From positions 358,709 to 422,708 of the forward strand of contig NZ_LVEM01000001.1 of NCBI RefSeq assembly GCF_001641335.1: DNA of 64,000 bases, written 5' to 3'. Positions 7,627 to 16,226 of the stretch are shown piece by piece (within the stretch, counting starts at the first letter, position 1; each line of letters begins with the position of its first letter). The notes beneath the pieces are model-generated. The model saw only the letters and a program-made list of their open reading frames with translations, ran no database searches and was not told where the DNA came from. Source of the stretch: Bradyrhizobium stylosanthis (GTDB taxonomy: Bacteria; Pseudomonadota; Alphaproteobacteria; Rhizobiales; Xanthobacteraceae). The position numbers and the translations under genes are program-made.

Positions 7627-9936
7627 ATGACCGGAGCGTGGCTGTCGCGGATCTTCAACTGGTCACGTCGCGGCGTCGGGCCGCGCCTGCTGGCCGCTGT
7701 GCTGCTGTTCAGCTCCGTCGTCACGCTGGTGCTGACCGCACTCCAGCTCTATCTCGACTACAGCCGTGAGGTCGGTGTCATCGAGACGCGGCTCGACGAG
7801 ATCGGCCGCAGCACCACCGGCAGCCTCGGCGAGAGCCTGTGGAATCTCGACCAGAACCAGCTCCGGCTGCTGCTCGACGGTATCCTGCGGCTGCCCGACA
7901 TCCGCGCCGCCGAGGTGCGCGAGATCGCCGACCGTACCAATCCGATCCGCCTGGCGGTCGGCGAGCCGAACACCCGTTCGATCGTGACGCGCGACTATCC
8001 TTTGACCACCACGGTGCAGGGGGCGGTGCGCACCATCGGCGCGCTTCACGTCGAGGCGACGCTGAGCGAGGTCTACCGGCAATTGATGAACCGCGCCCTG
8101 GTCATTCTCGCGAGCCAGGCGGCGAAGACGTTTCTCGTCTCGCTGTTCATCATCTACATGTTCCATCTGCTGGTGACGCGGCATCTGGTCGCCATCGCCG
8201 ACTTCGTCAGCAGATACAGCCTCGCGCAGCCACCGCCGCCTTTGCATCTGGAGCGCCGGCCGTCCTCCGATCCCGACGAACTGGACAAGGTGATCGTCGC
8301 CTTCAATTCCATGTGCGCCAATCTCGAGCGCGCTTATGGCGAGCTGCGCGAGGCCAACGCCAATCTCGAGCGTGACCTCAAGATCCGTCGCAGCGCCGAA
8401 GAAGACGCGCGCGCGAGCGAGCAGCGCTTTCGCGACTATGCCGAGACCGCGTCCGACTGGTTCTGGGAAACCGGACCGGATCATCGGTTCACCTACATAT
8501 CCGAGCGGGCCGGCGCCTTCGGCATGGACCAAAAGGCGCTGATCGGCAAGCGCCGTACCGATGCCGCTTTCGACCACGACGCAGAGCCGGAGAAATGGCG
8601 CGTGCACGTGGCGACGCTGGACCGTCACGAGCCGTTCCGGAAATTCGAGTATCGCGGTCGCGATGCGAACGGACGCATGCATCATTTCAGTGTCAACGGC
8701 CAGCCGGTGTTCGCGTCAGACGGACGCTTCATGGGCTATCGCGGCTCCGCCACCGACCTCACGGAGCAGCACGAGACCGAGGAGCGGCTGCGCCAATCCC
8801 ACAAGATGGACGCGATCGGCCAGCTCACCGGCGGCGTCGCGCATGACTTCAACAACGTGCTCACCGTCATCACCGGCACGATCGAGATCATTCAGGAGGG
8901 GGTTGCGGACAAGCCCCAGCTGGCTGCCATCGCGCAGCTGATCGACGATGCCGCCGCGCGCGGCGCCGAGATCACCTCGCAGCTTCTGACCTTCGCGCGT
9001 CGCCAGCCGATGGAGCCGCGCGAGATCGACGTCAATGCCCTCGTGCTGGAGACGGCGAAGCTGCTGAAGCCGATCCTGGGCGAGCATGTCGAGATCGTGA
9101 CCCGGCTCGCGGACGACGCCTGGTCGGCGATGGCAGATCCGTCGCAGCTCTCGTCCGCGATCGTCAATCTCGCCGTCAACGCGCGCGACGCGATGCCGGG
9201 CGGGGGCAGGCTCACGCTCGAGACCGCGAACCGGGAGCTCGACGGCACGGAAGGTGCCGGCGAGGGCGAACCCATGCGCGGCGCCTTCGTGATGGTCGCG
9301 GTCAGCGACACCGGCCATGGCATTCCGGCCGACATCCGAGAGCGCGTGTTCGAGCCGTTCTTCACCACCAAGGGCGTCGGTCGCGGCACCGGGCTCGGGC
9401 TCAGCATGGTCTATGGCTTCGCCCGGCAGACCGGCGGCACCGTCGCCATCGAGAGCGAGGAGGGGCACGGCACGGTGATGCGGCTGTTCCTGCCGCGATC
9501 GAAGGGCGAGGCGCCAGCCAGGACGGCGCCGGTTCAGGCGCCGGCCACGGCGCGCGGGCGTGAGACGATCCTCGTGGTGGAGGATGATCCGCTGGTGCAG
9601 GGCTATGTCATCGCCCAGCTCGGCAGCCTTGGCTATCGCACGCTCGCCGCCGGCGACGGCGCATCCGCGCTGGCGCTGGTCGACCAGGGCGCCAAATTCG
9701 ATCTCCTGTTCACGGACATCATCATGCCTGGTGGCATGAACGGACGAGAACTAGCCGACGCCGTCCGGGCTCGCCGACCGGGGGCGAAGGTGCTCTATAC
9801 GTCCGGCTATACCGACGACACCATCGTCCACGAAGGGCATCTCGACCCAGGTGTGGCCCTGCTTCAGAAGCCATACCGCAAGTCGGAGCTGTCGCAGAAG
9901 ATTCGCGAGGTCCTTGCGGGCGAGCCGCCCGCCTGA
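7627..9936 (+). CDS. hybrid sensor histidine kinase with C-terminal receiver
   Basis: A membrane histidine kinase of about 769 residues. Order of parts: a first transmembrane helix ([19 protein letters not shown]); a periplasmic sensor with [17 protein letters not shown]; a second membrane helix; a HAMP-like linker; a PAS domain ([14 protein letters not shown]); a HisKA box [14 protein letters not shown] with phosphorylatable His406; an ATPase domain with [18 protein letters not shown] and [16 protein letters not shown]; and a receiver with [10 protein letters not shown] whose phospho-Asp is about residue 697. The start is uncertain: 7627 immediately precedes the membrane helix, while in-frame ATGs at 7531 and 7417 add a disordered N-terminus. 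No partner regulator is adjacent, so output may be via phosphotransfer to an unlinked protein. Confidence 0.9.
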   Translation: MTGAWLSRIFNWSRRGVGPRLLAAVLLFSSVVTLVLTALQLYLDYSREVGVIETRLDEIGRSTTGSLGESLWNLDQNQLRLLLDGILRLPDIRAAEVREIADRTNPIRLAVGEPNTRSIVTRDYPLTTTVQGAVRTIGALHVEATLSEVYRQLMNRALVILASQAAKTFLVSLFIIYMFHLLVTRHLVAIADFVSRYSLAQPPPPLHLERRPSSDPDELDKVIVAFNSMCANLERAYGELREANANLERDLKIRRSAEEDARASEQRFRDYAETASDWFWETGPDHRFTYISERAGAFGMDQKALIGKRRTDAAFDHDAEPEKWRVHVATLDRHEPFRKFEYRGRDANGRMHHFSVNGQPVFASDGRFMGYRGSATDLTEQHETEERLRQSHKMDAIGQLTGGVAHDFNNVLTVITGTIEIIQEGVADKPQLAAIAQLIDDAAARGAEITSQLLTFARRQPMEPREIDVNALVLETAKLLKPILGEHVEIVTRLADDAWSAMADPSQLSSAIVNLAVNARDAMPGGGRLTLETANRELDGTEGAGEGEPMRGAFVMVAVSDTGHGIPADIRERVFEPFFTTKGVGRGTGLGLSMVYGFARQTGGTVAIESEEGHGTVMRLFLPRSKGEAPARTAPVQAPATARGRETILVVEDDPLVQGYVIAQLGSLGYRTLAAGDGASALALVDQGAKFDLLFTDIIMPGGMNGRELADAVRARRPGAKVLYTSGYTDDTIVHEGHLDPGVALLQKPYRKSELSQKIREVLAGEPPA

Positions 9937-9952
9937 GCCGCGCCGACAGACG

Positions 9953-9984
9953 AAAAAGGCGCGGCGGGGAGGCCCCGTCGCGCC
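9953..9984 (-). terminator. Rho-independent terminator of the small transcription unit
   Basis: Read on the minus strand, a 12-bp GC-rich stem (arms 9973-9984 and 9958-9969, one G-T pair) with a three-base loop is followed directly by TTTTT (9953-9957). It would end the transcript carrying the 14-codon ORF at 10044-10088, and could also act as a barrier to read-through from the convergent kinase gene. Confidence 0.8.
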
Positions 9985-10043
9985 CGATTCTTGCTCGCTG
10001 GTCCAGGGCTGAGAGCGCCCCGATGCCAGGCCCTTTTCAGAGC

Positions 10044-10088
10044 TTAGCGGGCGATCCCAGCGAGGTGACAGCGCTTGAGATAAGACAC
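10044..10088 (-). CDS. 14-aa small ORF behind a Shine-Dalgarno fully complementary to 16S rRNA
   Basis: GTG-initiated frame encoding VSYLKRCHLAGIAR and a TAA stop. Directly upstream is AAAGGAGGTGATCCA (10103-10089), a 15-nt perfect complement of the 3' end of 16S rRNA. The GTG follows that element with no gap, so initiation would require an unusual spacing measured from the AGGAGG core (six bases), which is in fact near ideal. It sits between a canonical promoter (10123-10151) and an intrinsic terminator (9953-9984), making a transcript of roughly 165 nt. No known family recognised. It might be a leader-type regulatory ORF, a short peptide, or a ribosome-binding RNA. Confidence 0.6.
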   Translation of the reverse strand: MSYLKRCHLAGIAR

Positions 10089-10122
10089 TGGATCACCTCC
10101 TTTCGTTGGTTTCGGGACCTCC

Positions 10123-10151
10123 AATATAGGTCGAAATCGCCCGGCCGTTAA
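10123..10151 (-). promoter_or_regulatory. sigma-70-type promoter of the small transcription unit
   Basis: On the minus strand, a -35 element CTTAACG (hexamer TTAACG at 10151-10146) and a -10 element CTATATT (hexamer TATATT at 10128-10123) are separated by exactly 17 bases. This is very close to the rhizobial housekeeping consensus CTTGAC-N17-CTATAT. Start of transcription would fall near 10116. Confidence 0.7.
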
Positions 10152-10254
10152 GGGGGAGGGCGTTTGGCCTGGAACAAAGGGCGTTTTGAGTGCGGGAAAG
10201 ACCGCCCGGGGGCAGTTGAGACCGCCGCCCGGCCGTGTTAGGGGATCGCCCAAC

Positions 10255-10328
10255 GCGGGTGTAGCTCAATGGTAGAGCAGCAGCCTTCCAAGCTGAATAC
10301 GAGGGTTCGATTCCCTTCACCCGCTCCA
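10255..10328 (+). tRNA. tRNA-Gly(TCC)
   Basis: Complete cloverleaf of 74 nt with encoded CCA. Acceptor arms are GCGGGTG and CACCCGC, with discriminator T. The D-loop contains AATGGTA, the anticodon loop is CTTCCAA with anticodon TCC, and the T-arm is GAGGGTTCGATTCCCTT. The 37-nt 3' end (10292-10328) recurs almost identically at 54762-54798, a signature of a tRNA attachment site. Confidence 0.97.
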
Positions 10329-10971
10329 GTCTTTTCAGGTCCCTCTCGGACGATTAAGCCGCGATCCGGACAAATGTCCGTCTTTCGTTCGAGACGCGCG
10401 CCGCCCTTTCGCGCCGTTAACAACTTGCCGAGGGCCCGCTTGGCATAGCTCGACCCGTGACGTTCGTGGAGCGGCCTGCGCCTTCATCTCGCGGTCGGCC
10501 AGTTCCGCGTCGTCGTCGAACTTCAAAGGCCATGCGAGGCATAGGGCCAAGGCGCACGCCGAGCCTTGACGCTCAGCATGATCACCTTGCTCGGCCGCCG
10601 GCACTCGTCGGCAAGCAGACTCCGGATGACGGTTTCGAGATCTGTGGTCTCAAGGTCGGCCTCGCGTCCGGCGCGCCGAAATCGTCCGTCACAAGATCGA
10701 CCGTCGATTCGTCGGGAGGGACGAGGGAAGCGGCGTCAAGCGCGATCGTCCCGAGGCGTTGGCGGCAGCAAGCCATCGCAGGCGAGGGGCGTTTCGAATG
10801 CTGTCGATGCTGCCGACGAGGTAGCTCCTAATAGTGCTCGTCTTCGGGGGATTGCGGCAACCGGTCTCATTCACCCAAACTGCTCGTAGCCTCAGGATGG
10901 ACGTCGCCGGCGAGAGAGGGTCTAGCGCCGGAAGCTCTCGGAAGAAATGCTATCCAGCCATCGAGGCGTTG
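10329..10971. other. 643-nt stretch without a convincing gene, beside the tRNA
   Basis: No frame here has a good ribosome-binding site or a recognised domain on either strand. On the minus strand around 10560-10740 one frame reads ETTDLETVIRSLLADE followed by RRPSKVIMLSV, which faintly resembles short conserved rhizobial proteins, but it has no proper start and its upstream continuation changes frame. The stretch lies at the position next to a tRNA where an integrase gene would be expected, and could be decayed remnant DNA. Confidence 0.5.
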
Positions 10972-11412
10972 ATGCGTGGTTCTATTGAAGTAGGACATCG
11001 CGAGACGGACGATCTCAAGCCTGCGCCGATCGAGCCGTCGTGGATCGTTGAAGGCAATCCAGAGGCTCGCTCACGCCTTCTGTCGACGAGCGCCTGTGGG
11101 ACGGCCTGGACCATGCTCTGGTCCTGCACCCAGGGCAAATTCAACTGGAACTACGATTTCGACGAAACCGTTGTGATCCTCGAAGGATCTATCGTCGTAG
11201 AGATGGATGGTAGACCGGCGGAGCGCTATGCGGCGGGTGACGTGATCTTGTTCCGCACCGGGACGCGTGCCAAGTGGCATGTCGAAGATCATGTCAGAAA
11301 GGTCGCCTTTTGCCGGCTGGACAATCCGGTCCCGCTCGGTTTCGCCATCCGTGCTGTCAACAAGCTCAGGTCACTGGTCAGGGGGCAGCCTCAATCATCC
11401 CAATTGAGTTGA
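10972..11412 (+). CDS. cupin-domain protein (DUF861/EutQ-like)
   Basis: A 146-residue small beta-barrel protein. After MRGSIEVGHRETDDL and APIEPSWIVEGNPEARSR comes the cupin core: FNWNYDFDETVVILEGSI, then AAGDVILFRTGTRAKWHV. This is the cupin_3 arrangement, in which a cluster in the first motif and a late His may bind a metal, although the usual His-x-His is reduced here. Function is unknown; relatives are often annotated as ethanolamine-utilisation-type cupins. The start at 10972 has GAGGCG at good spacing and matches the usual family N-terminus. In-frame ATGs at 10897 and 10834 would add residues without domain character. First gene of the putative island, read away from the tRNA. Confidence 0.8.
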   Translation: MRGSIEVGHRETDDLKPAPIEPSWIVEGNPEARSRLLSTSACGTAWTMLWSCTQGKFNWNYDFDETVVILEGSIVVEMDGRPAERYAAGDVILFRTGTRAKWHVEDHVRKVAFCRLDNPVPLGFAIRAVNKLRSLVRGQPQSSQLS

Positions 11413-11463
11413 GCAGCTGCAGAGTCGTTATCCGCGATATCGGGTGAACGAACTCGCTTGCAA

Positions 11464-11790
11464 TCAATCCGATTCCGTGGAGCCGATATCCATGTCAATC
11501 GGCGCCAGATAGTCGGCATGCAGCGTGATTCGAACCTTTGATCCGTCCAGGACCAGGCGCACGCTTCTCGGATAGTACCCGCCGCCGATCACCGTGCCGC
11601 TCTTTCCGGCCAAACGGGAGCCTGCGGCAGGCGTGACACGAACGCGCGAGCCTGGTGGATATCCGAGGTTGGCTTGGGCCGGTTCCGGCCTGGCTCTCTC
11701 GCCGGGAATGAGGCCTCGGCGCGGCGAATGCACTTTCACGGGTTTTCGCATCGCAGCTCTCACCGAAGGTCGTGATCCCTTCAGACCCAC
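11464..11790 (-). CDS. hypothetical protein with KOW/SH3-like C-terminal motif
   Basis: A 108-residue basic protein. The N-terminal half is Arg/Pro-rich (RKPVKVHSPRRGL). The second half contains YPPGSRVRVTPAAGSRLAG followed by KSGTVIGGG, the Gly-containing turn of KOW/SH3-like barrels, then LVLDGSKVRITLHADYL. KOW motifs often bind RNA or protein. The gene follows the DsrE gene on the same strand, 18 nt downstream, so it may be the last gene of that operon. Assigned from motif spacing only. Confidence 0.55.
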   Translation of the reverse strand: MGLKGSRPSVRAAMRKPVKVHSPRRGLIPGERARPEPAQANLGYPPGSRVRVTPAAGSRLAGKSGTVIGGGYYPRSVRLVLDGSKVRITLHADYLAPIDMDIGSTESD

Positions 11791-11808
11791 CGCGGCGCCG
11801 GCGACGGC

Positions 11809-12408
11809 CTATGGCTTGACGTAGGTCCAACCCATCTCCTGCAACTCCATCACGCGCACGACGCCCGATTTCACGATCTCCGCTTGGCGAACGATCGGTA
11901 TGTCCTTGTTCTCGGCCTTCTTCATTTTTTCCTGGGTGTTGCCGCAGGCCTTGAATGACACCTCGGGCATGCTCAGGGCCATTTCCTCGATGCGCGCCTT
12001 CACCGGGGATGTGTCTTCGCGCAGCATGTGCAGGCCAGGCCCAAAGGTGACGACTTCGATCTTCACTTTTTCGCCGGCGTCCTTGAAGTATTGCGCCACG
12101 TTGGTTGCGTTGTTCAGCGCGAGATTCATTGCCGGGGGATCGTTGGAGTTCACCTGCAGGATCAAACGATGTTCTTTCGTCTTCGGTGCCGCCGGCGCCT
12201 CCATGCGGGCAACCGCAGACCGTTGCCGTGTCGCCGTCGCCGGCTTCGCGACATGATGTCTCTCATGCGTCGTCCTCTGCAGGACGGGTTGCGTGTCTGC
12301 CGGCGTCCAGTATCTTCCGCCCTGCTCAGCGCTCGCAAACGATGTAGAAACCAGAACAGCAATGGTTGCCGTCGCAAACGCTGCGGCAATATGTTGGAAC
12401 CTGACCAT
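11809..12408 (-). CDS. exported DsrE/DsrF-like protein
   Basis: A 199-residue protein with a signal peptide (AAAFATATIAVLVSTSFASA) and a linker of about 50 residues. The DsrE-like domain begins RLILQVNSNDPPAMNLALNN and continues IEVVTFGPGLHMLRED and VSFKACGNTQEKM. DsrE-family proteins carry sulfur or bind small ligands; the Cys in KACGNT is the usual conserved cysteine of the exported subgroup. A leading signal peptide places it in the periplasm. The ATG at 12408 has GGAGGCGG upstream, itself overlapping an alternative ATG four codons earlier. It follows the exported protein at 12443 by 34 nt on the same strand. Confidence 0.8.
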   Translation of the reverse strand: MVRFQHIAAAFATATIAVLVSTSFASAEQGGRYWTPADTQPVLQRTTHERHHVAKPATATRQRSAVARMEAPAAPKTKEHRLILQVNSNDPPAMNLALNNATNVAQYFKDAGEKVKIEVVTFGPGLHMLREDTSPVKARIEEMALSMPEVSFKACGNTQEKMKKAENKDIPIVRQAEIVKSGVVRVMELQEMGWTYVKP

Positions 12409-12442
12409 ATCCGCCTCCATCAAAAAAATCCTATGCACGTCA

Positions 12443-13063
12443 TCAACGATTGGGCGTTGCGATCGCGCGCGGCCATTTGCACGCGGCGGCCATCTTCGTG
12501 CGCGCCGCGTCGAGCCCGGCGAGAGAGAATGTTCCATCAGGGGCACCGCCGCCCCGTGACGAGAGCTGGACGATGAAGTCCCCGCTGTCGGGAAGGGATT
12601 GCAGCAAGCGAACGATGTCCCCCGTGAACGCAATGCCGGGCCCGGAGGCCGGGCTGCCTGCCGCGACCTGCACCGCCGCGTTGTTGTTGATGCGATAGGA
12701 AATGGCACCGGCGCCGCCTTCGCGCGAGATGCCGGGGCCTGTCAGCACCAATTCGGTCCGGCCGCCGCGGCAACGGATCGACATCTGCATCGCGGACTCG
12801 GCGGTCCCGCCGCGCGACGATGTCGTAGCGGTCGCGATTGGAGAATAGTCTATCGGCGAGGTCGTCTGGCTGACGATCCATTCGTCGTCTGAGGGCTGGC
12901 GTTGATGGGGGGCGACTGTGCGCGTCAGTTTGTCCAGACACGCGAGGCGCTCGGTGTGCGGCTTCTGCAGGCAGGAGCCGAGCTCCGTCGTTGAATCCTG
13001 GGCCGACGCCGTGCCGACCGTCGTCTCGACCGCAAAGAGAAGCAGGATTGCGATGCGGTTCAT
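12443..13063 (-). CDS. exported protein resembling type VI secretion-associated VasI/TagO
   Basis: A 206-residue exported protein with a signal peptide ending SAQ. Mature residues start DSTTELGSCLQKP and RLACLDKLTR, then a spacer, then SIRCRGGRTELVL, ISYRINNNAAVQ, LLQSLPDSGDFIVQ and GTFSLAGLDAARTKMAAAC. This order (Cys pair early, C-containing strand, RI strand, TFxLxGL near the end) is like VasI/TagO proteins associated with type VI secretion, but no other type VI gene is present here. The start is fixed by ATGA overlap (13060-13063) with the TAXI gene. Role unknown; assignment is tentative. Confidence 0.6.
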   Translation of the reverse strand: MNRIAILLLFAVETTVGTASAQDSTTELGSCLQKPHTERLACLDKLTRTVAPHQRQPSDDEWIVSQTTSPIDYSPIATATTSSRGGTAESAMQMSIRCRGGRTELVLTGPGISREGGAGAISYRINNNAAVQVAAGSPASGPGIAFTGDIVRLLQSLPDSGDFIVQLSSRGGGAPDGTFSLAGLDAARTKMAAACKWPRAIATPNR

Positions 13064-14103
13064 TGCGATGCTTGTGTTGCGCGGTGCTGACGATCCAGCC
13101 AGGCCTGCGCTGCAGGGACGCGCGCGAGGCCGGGAACTGTCGCGGCGAGATTGATGGATTTCCACTTCGAGTCGAAGCCGGGCGCCTGCAGTTTGTCGAT
13201 CCGGGAGAACAAGTGGTCGATGAAGCGCGAGACGCGCTCGGCGCGATTCGATTTGGCCGGCCAATTGAACGCGACCAGAGCGGTCGACACGGCGATGGTC
13301 GAAACGCGTTCGCCCGGCTTTATCAGGTTGGGATAGTCGGCGTCGCCGAGCGCGGCCGGAAGATAATAGTCTTCGAACCTGCCGTCATAGGGGAGGGACA
13401 AGAACTTGAAACCGGGCTCCCAGCGGCCCCGCACGAAGGCATCCACCGGCTTCGATGTAATGAAGACAACGGCTGCCATATCGCCCTTGCGCATCTGCTC
13501 GAGCGCGACCTGATGTGGGATGAACGTCTTCTCCACATCGAGATTGAGTCGGCTGAAGATCAGCGGCCCCGAATAGGCCGCAGCGGTGCCCTGCGTATTG
13601 AAGTTGACCTTCTTGCCGGCGAGATCGTTCAAGCTCTGGATCTCCGGCCGAACGAAAATATGGAGCTCGGACGGAAACAGATTCAGGACATATGCGATCC
13701 TTCGCTGGATATCCGGCACCTGGCTTTTGTATTCCTCCAGCGCGTCGGAATTGATGATCGCCGCATCGATCCCGCGCAGATAGAGCAGGGAATTCAGGTT
13801 TTCCGTGGCTCCGCGGGTGACGACCGGCAGAACGTGCAAATTATCCCCGTCGTCGACCACGCGCGCGATCTCCGCTGCGAGGCGGATCGGTGCGCCCTCG
13901 AGCAGGCCTCCAGCCAGGCCGATTGTCCAGGCATTCATCAGGACCGCCTCAGGCCTTGGCTGCGGCGCCTCGGGCTGTGCCTGGCGAACCTTGTGAGGCC
14001 GATTATTCTGTGGCCGGGCATCCGCCCATGAATGGAGCGCCAGGAGGAATGGTGCGAACGCGGCGAGCAAGAGCAGCCGATGCAATCCAGTGAGCTTTCT
14101 CAT
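13060..14103 (-). CDS. TAXI-family TRAP-type solute-binding protein
   Basis: A 347-residue exported protein. A signal peptide (LHRLLLLAAFAPFLLALHSW) is followed by a Pro/Gln-rich linker. The binding domain contains TIGLAGGLLEGAPIRLAAE, VLPVVTRGATENLNSLLYLR, the GIDAAIINSDAL segment, and LNDLAGKKVNFNTQGTAA, all typical of the TAXI (TRAP-associated extracytoplasmic immunogenic) family, which binds small carboxylates such as glutamate. The family normally partners a fused TRAP permease, which is absent here. It overlaps the next gene by 4 nt and lies 95 nt after the coiled-coil gene, so these exported proteins likely form one operon. Confidence 0.75.
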   Translation of the reverse strand: MRKLTGLHRLLLLAAFAPFLLALHSWADARPQNNRPHKVRQAQPEAPQPRPEAVLMNAWTIGLAGGLLEGAPIRLAAEIARVVDDGDNLHVLPVVTRGATENLNSLLYLRGIDAAIINSDALEEYKSQVPDIQRRIAYVLNLFPSELHIFVRPEIQSLNDLAGKKVNFNTQGTAAAYSGPLIFSRLNLDVEKTFIPHQVALEQMRKGDMAAVVFITSKPVDAFVRGRWEPGFKFLSLPYDGRFEDYYLPAALGDADYPNLIKPGERVSTIAVSTALVAFNWPAKSNRAERVSRFIDHLFSRIDKLQAPGFDSKWKSINLAATVPGLARVPAAQAWLDRQHRATQASQ

Positions 14104-14198
14104 CGACCATCATCCTCTCTACATGCCTCATGCGTATTGGACGCGTTCGAATGTCGATAGCGCGTGGCCGTTCTGTAGAATGGCCGCACCGGACAGCG

Positions 14199-16001
14199 CT
14201 ATCGGCCCAGCGCTTCGATCCGCGCTGTCGCCTCCTTGACTCCTCCGGCTTCGGCCCGCGTATAAAGATCTCGCGCCTTTGTCGCGTCGCCGTGGGTCCC
14301 ATACGTTCCGAAGCTGGGGAGGACCCGCGGATCATAGGTTTCCGCGAGCACGAAAATTGCCTGCGCATTGCCCATTCGGGCGACGTGCTCCAGAACGACC
14401 CGCGCCGCTCCGATGTCTCCCTGTTCGAGCAGCAAGCTCGCGCGTGCGATCAGCCTCGCGACTTGCGCCGCTTCGTCGGGATTGGCCCGGACCTCCGCTG
14501 CGCCGCGCGGCACCGTGCTTGGATCCTGAAATGTCTCATCCCGCACCGGCGCTTCCTGCACGGGCTCGTTCTTGAGCTGTTGCGGCCGCGCGCCGATTGG
14601 CTCCTCGCGCACAGCCGTTCCGACCGTTGCCGGCTGAGGCGCGGGAGGAGGAAATCTCGCCACGAACGCGCCGTTGTCGAGACGGGCCAATGCAATCTCG
14701 GTTTCCAGCCCCTGGGCCCGTTCGCGCTCACGCTGCAACATGCCGCGCAGCTCGGCTGCGTCCCGCTCCCCGGCCTGCTTGAGCCGCAGGACCTCCTCGC
14801 TCGCCTTGGACGCTCGCTCGGTCTGTACCTCGAGATCGCGGTTTGCTTTCGCCAGATCCCGTGCCAGCCGCTCGGCCCGATCGCGCTCCGCTTGCTGCGA
14901 TTGGCCCAAGGAAGCTGTTTCGCTTTCTTGCGCCTGTTTGAGCTGCGCCGCGCTCTCGGCGGCTTTGGCGGCTTGAGCTTCGTATGCGTAGACCTTGCTG
15001 CGTGCGATCGAGAGATCCTGCGCCAGCGCTTCGGCTCTGTCATGCTCCTTCTGGATCGACCGTGTCCGCTCCGTGGCGCCGGCTTTTGCCGCCTGCGTCA
15101 GCCTGCTGATCTCGTCGCTCGCTTTGGTCGCCAGCGCGGTTTGCGCATCGAGCTCGCGCTGGGTGGCCGCCAGTGTGCGCTCCAGTTCGCCGGTCCGATC
15201 CCGCTCCTGTTGCAGGGAGTTCCGCAAGTCGACCAGGCCGCCATCCGCGGCCTTCTTGAGTTGGGTGACCTCATCGCTCGCTTTGGCCGCCAGTGCGGTT
15301 TGCGCATCGAGATCGCGCTGTGTGGTCGCTAGTGTCCGCTCCAGCTGGCCGGTCCGATCCCGCTCCTGTTGCAGGGAGTTCCGCAAGTCGACCAGGCCGC
15401 CATCCGCGGCCTTCTTGAGTTGGGCGGCCTCATCGCGGGCCTTGTCCGCCAGGGCAGTCCGATCTTCGACGTCGTGCCGCGTTGCTGCCAGGGCCTGTTC
15501 CAGCTGCTCGGCTCGATCGTGCTCCTGCGCGAGACGTTGCAGTAGCTCGATATCGTGCTTTGCGCTGCCGAGCTCGCACGACAGCGCTTCAGGTTTGCGC
15601 GGTTCCGGCTGCGGAGACTGCTGGGGCTCGCCGCTGCCAGGGACGGCCGCTTGCGCTAGTCGAATTGAGCCGTCTCTGCCGTGGCGGTGAGGCGGCTGCA
15701 CGACGAATATGTTGCAGCCCTCGAGCCGGTAGGGCGTGGGGAAGCTGGAGACATTCTGCTGGGACGCATCCATGGGGCATCGCGCCGGATCGGCGAATGC
15801 CGCGCCGGACGCAGACGTGATCACGAGGACGGCCGTCGCCAGCTGCGGAATTGCCGAGCATCTCCGCACGGGCAGGGGCCTTTCCGTCCTCGCAGCGCAA
15901 CGCGGCACGCCTGCGACGTCGCCATCGGCCAGAGAAAGAATAATCGTGCGACTCATTTGCATGGTCCGTCGCATGATCGGGGTGCTTGGGTATGGACGCA
16001 T
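14199..16001 (-). CDS. exported coiled-coil protein with 53-aa repeats and Sel1/TPR-like C-terminus
   Basis: About 600 residues. A hydrophobic export segment (AVLVITSASGAAFADP) lies about 55 residues in, then a spacer with GCNIFVVQPPHRHG. A long coiled coil follows, rich in ERDRAE and LKQA heptads. Inside it a unit of 159 bp (53 residues) recurs: the segments around 15201 and 15360 are nearly identical (LVDLRNSLQQERDRTG). The C-terminus (ARASLLLEQGDIGAARVVLE, ATKARDLYTRAEAGGVKEA) is Sel1/TPR-like. Such proteins usually act as envelope scaffolds. The start is uncertain among in-frame ATGs at 16001, 15974 and 15962. It is divergent from the ExoF-like gene. Confidence 0.65.
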   Translation of the reverse strand: MRPYPSTPIMRRTMQMSRTIILSLADGDVAGVPRCAARTERPLPVRRCSAIPQLATAVLVITSASGAAFADPARCPMDASQQNVSSFPTPYRLEGCNIFVVQPPHRHGRDGSIRLAQAAVPGSGEPQQSPQPEPRKPEALSCELGSAKHDIELLQRLAQEHDRAEQLEQALAATRHDVEDRTALADKARDEAAQLKKAADGGLVDLRNSLQQERDRTGQLERTLATTQRDLDAQTALAAKASDEVTQLKKAADGGLVDLRNSLQQERDRTGELERTLAATQRELDAQTALATKASDEISRLTQAAKAGATERTRSIQKEHDRAEALAQDLSIARSKVYAYEAQAAKAAESAAQLKQAQESETASLGQSQQAERDRAERLARDLAKANRDLEVQTERASKASEEVLRLKQAGERDAAELRGMLQRERERAQGLETEIALARLDNGAFVARFPPPAPQPATVGTAVREEPIGARPQQLKNEPVQEAPVRDETFQDPSTVPRGAAEVRANPDEAAQVARLIARASLLLEQGDIGAARVVLEHVARMGNAQAIFVLAETYDPRVLPSFGTYGTHGDATKARDLYTRAEAGGVKEATARIEALGR

Positions 16002-16226
16002 CATTATGCGCGCCGCCCATTCGCCTTCCAATAACCCGCATGGAGGAGCCTCGCTTACCCCTTTTTGCTGCCCGGAAGGAGTACCTCCAGGGATGCCCAC
16101 AAAGGGTCGTTGTGTCCCTGCTCACCAGAGATCACGATGGCGCGCGTTGTCGTTCTGATTGCTCACGTTTGCAGCCAGTGGCGCGGTCGGACGGAATCGC
16201 CGCCGCTGAAATCGAGACTATTCGCC

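Noticed and set aside
10582..10776. Small minus-strand protein beside the tRNA
   Set aside because: No ribosome-binding site, no domain, and similarity to small rhizobial proteins is in a different, broken frame.
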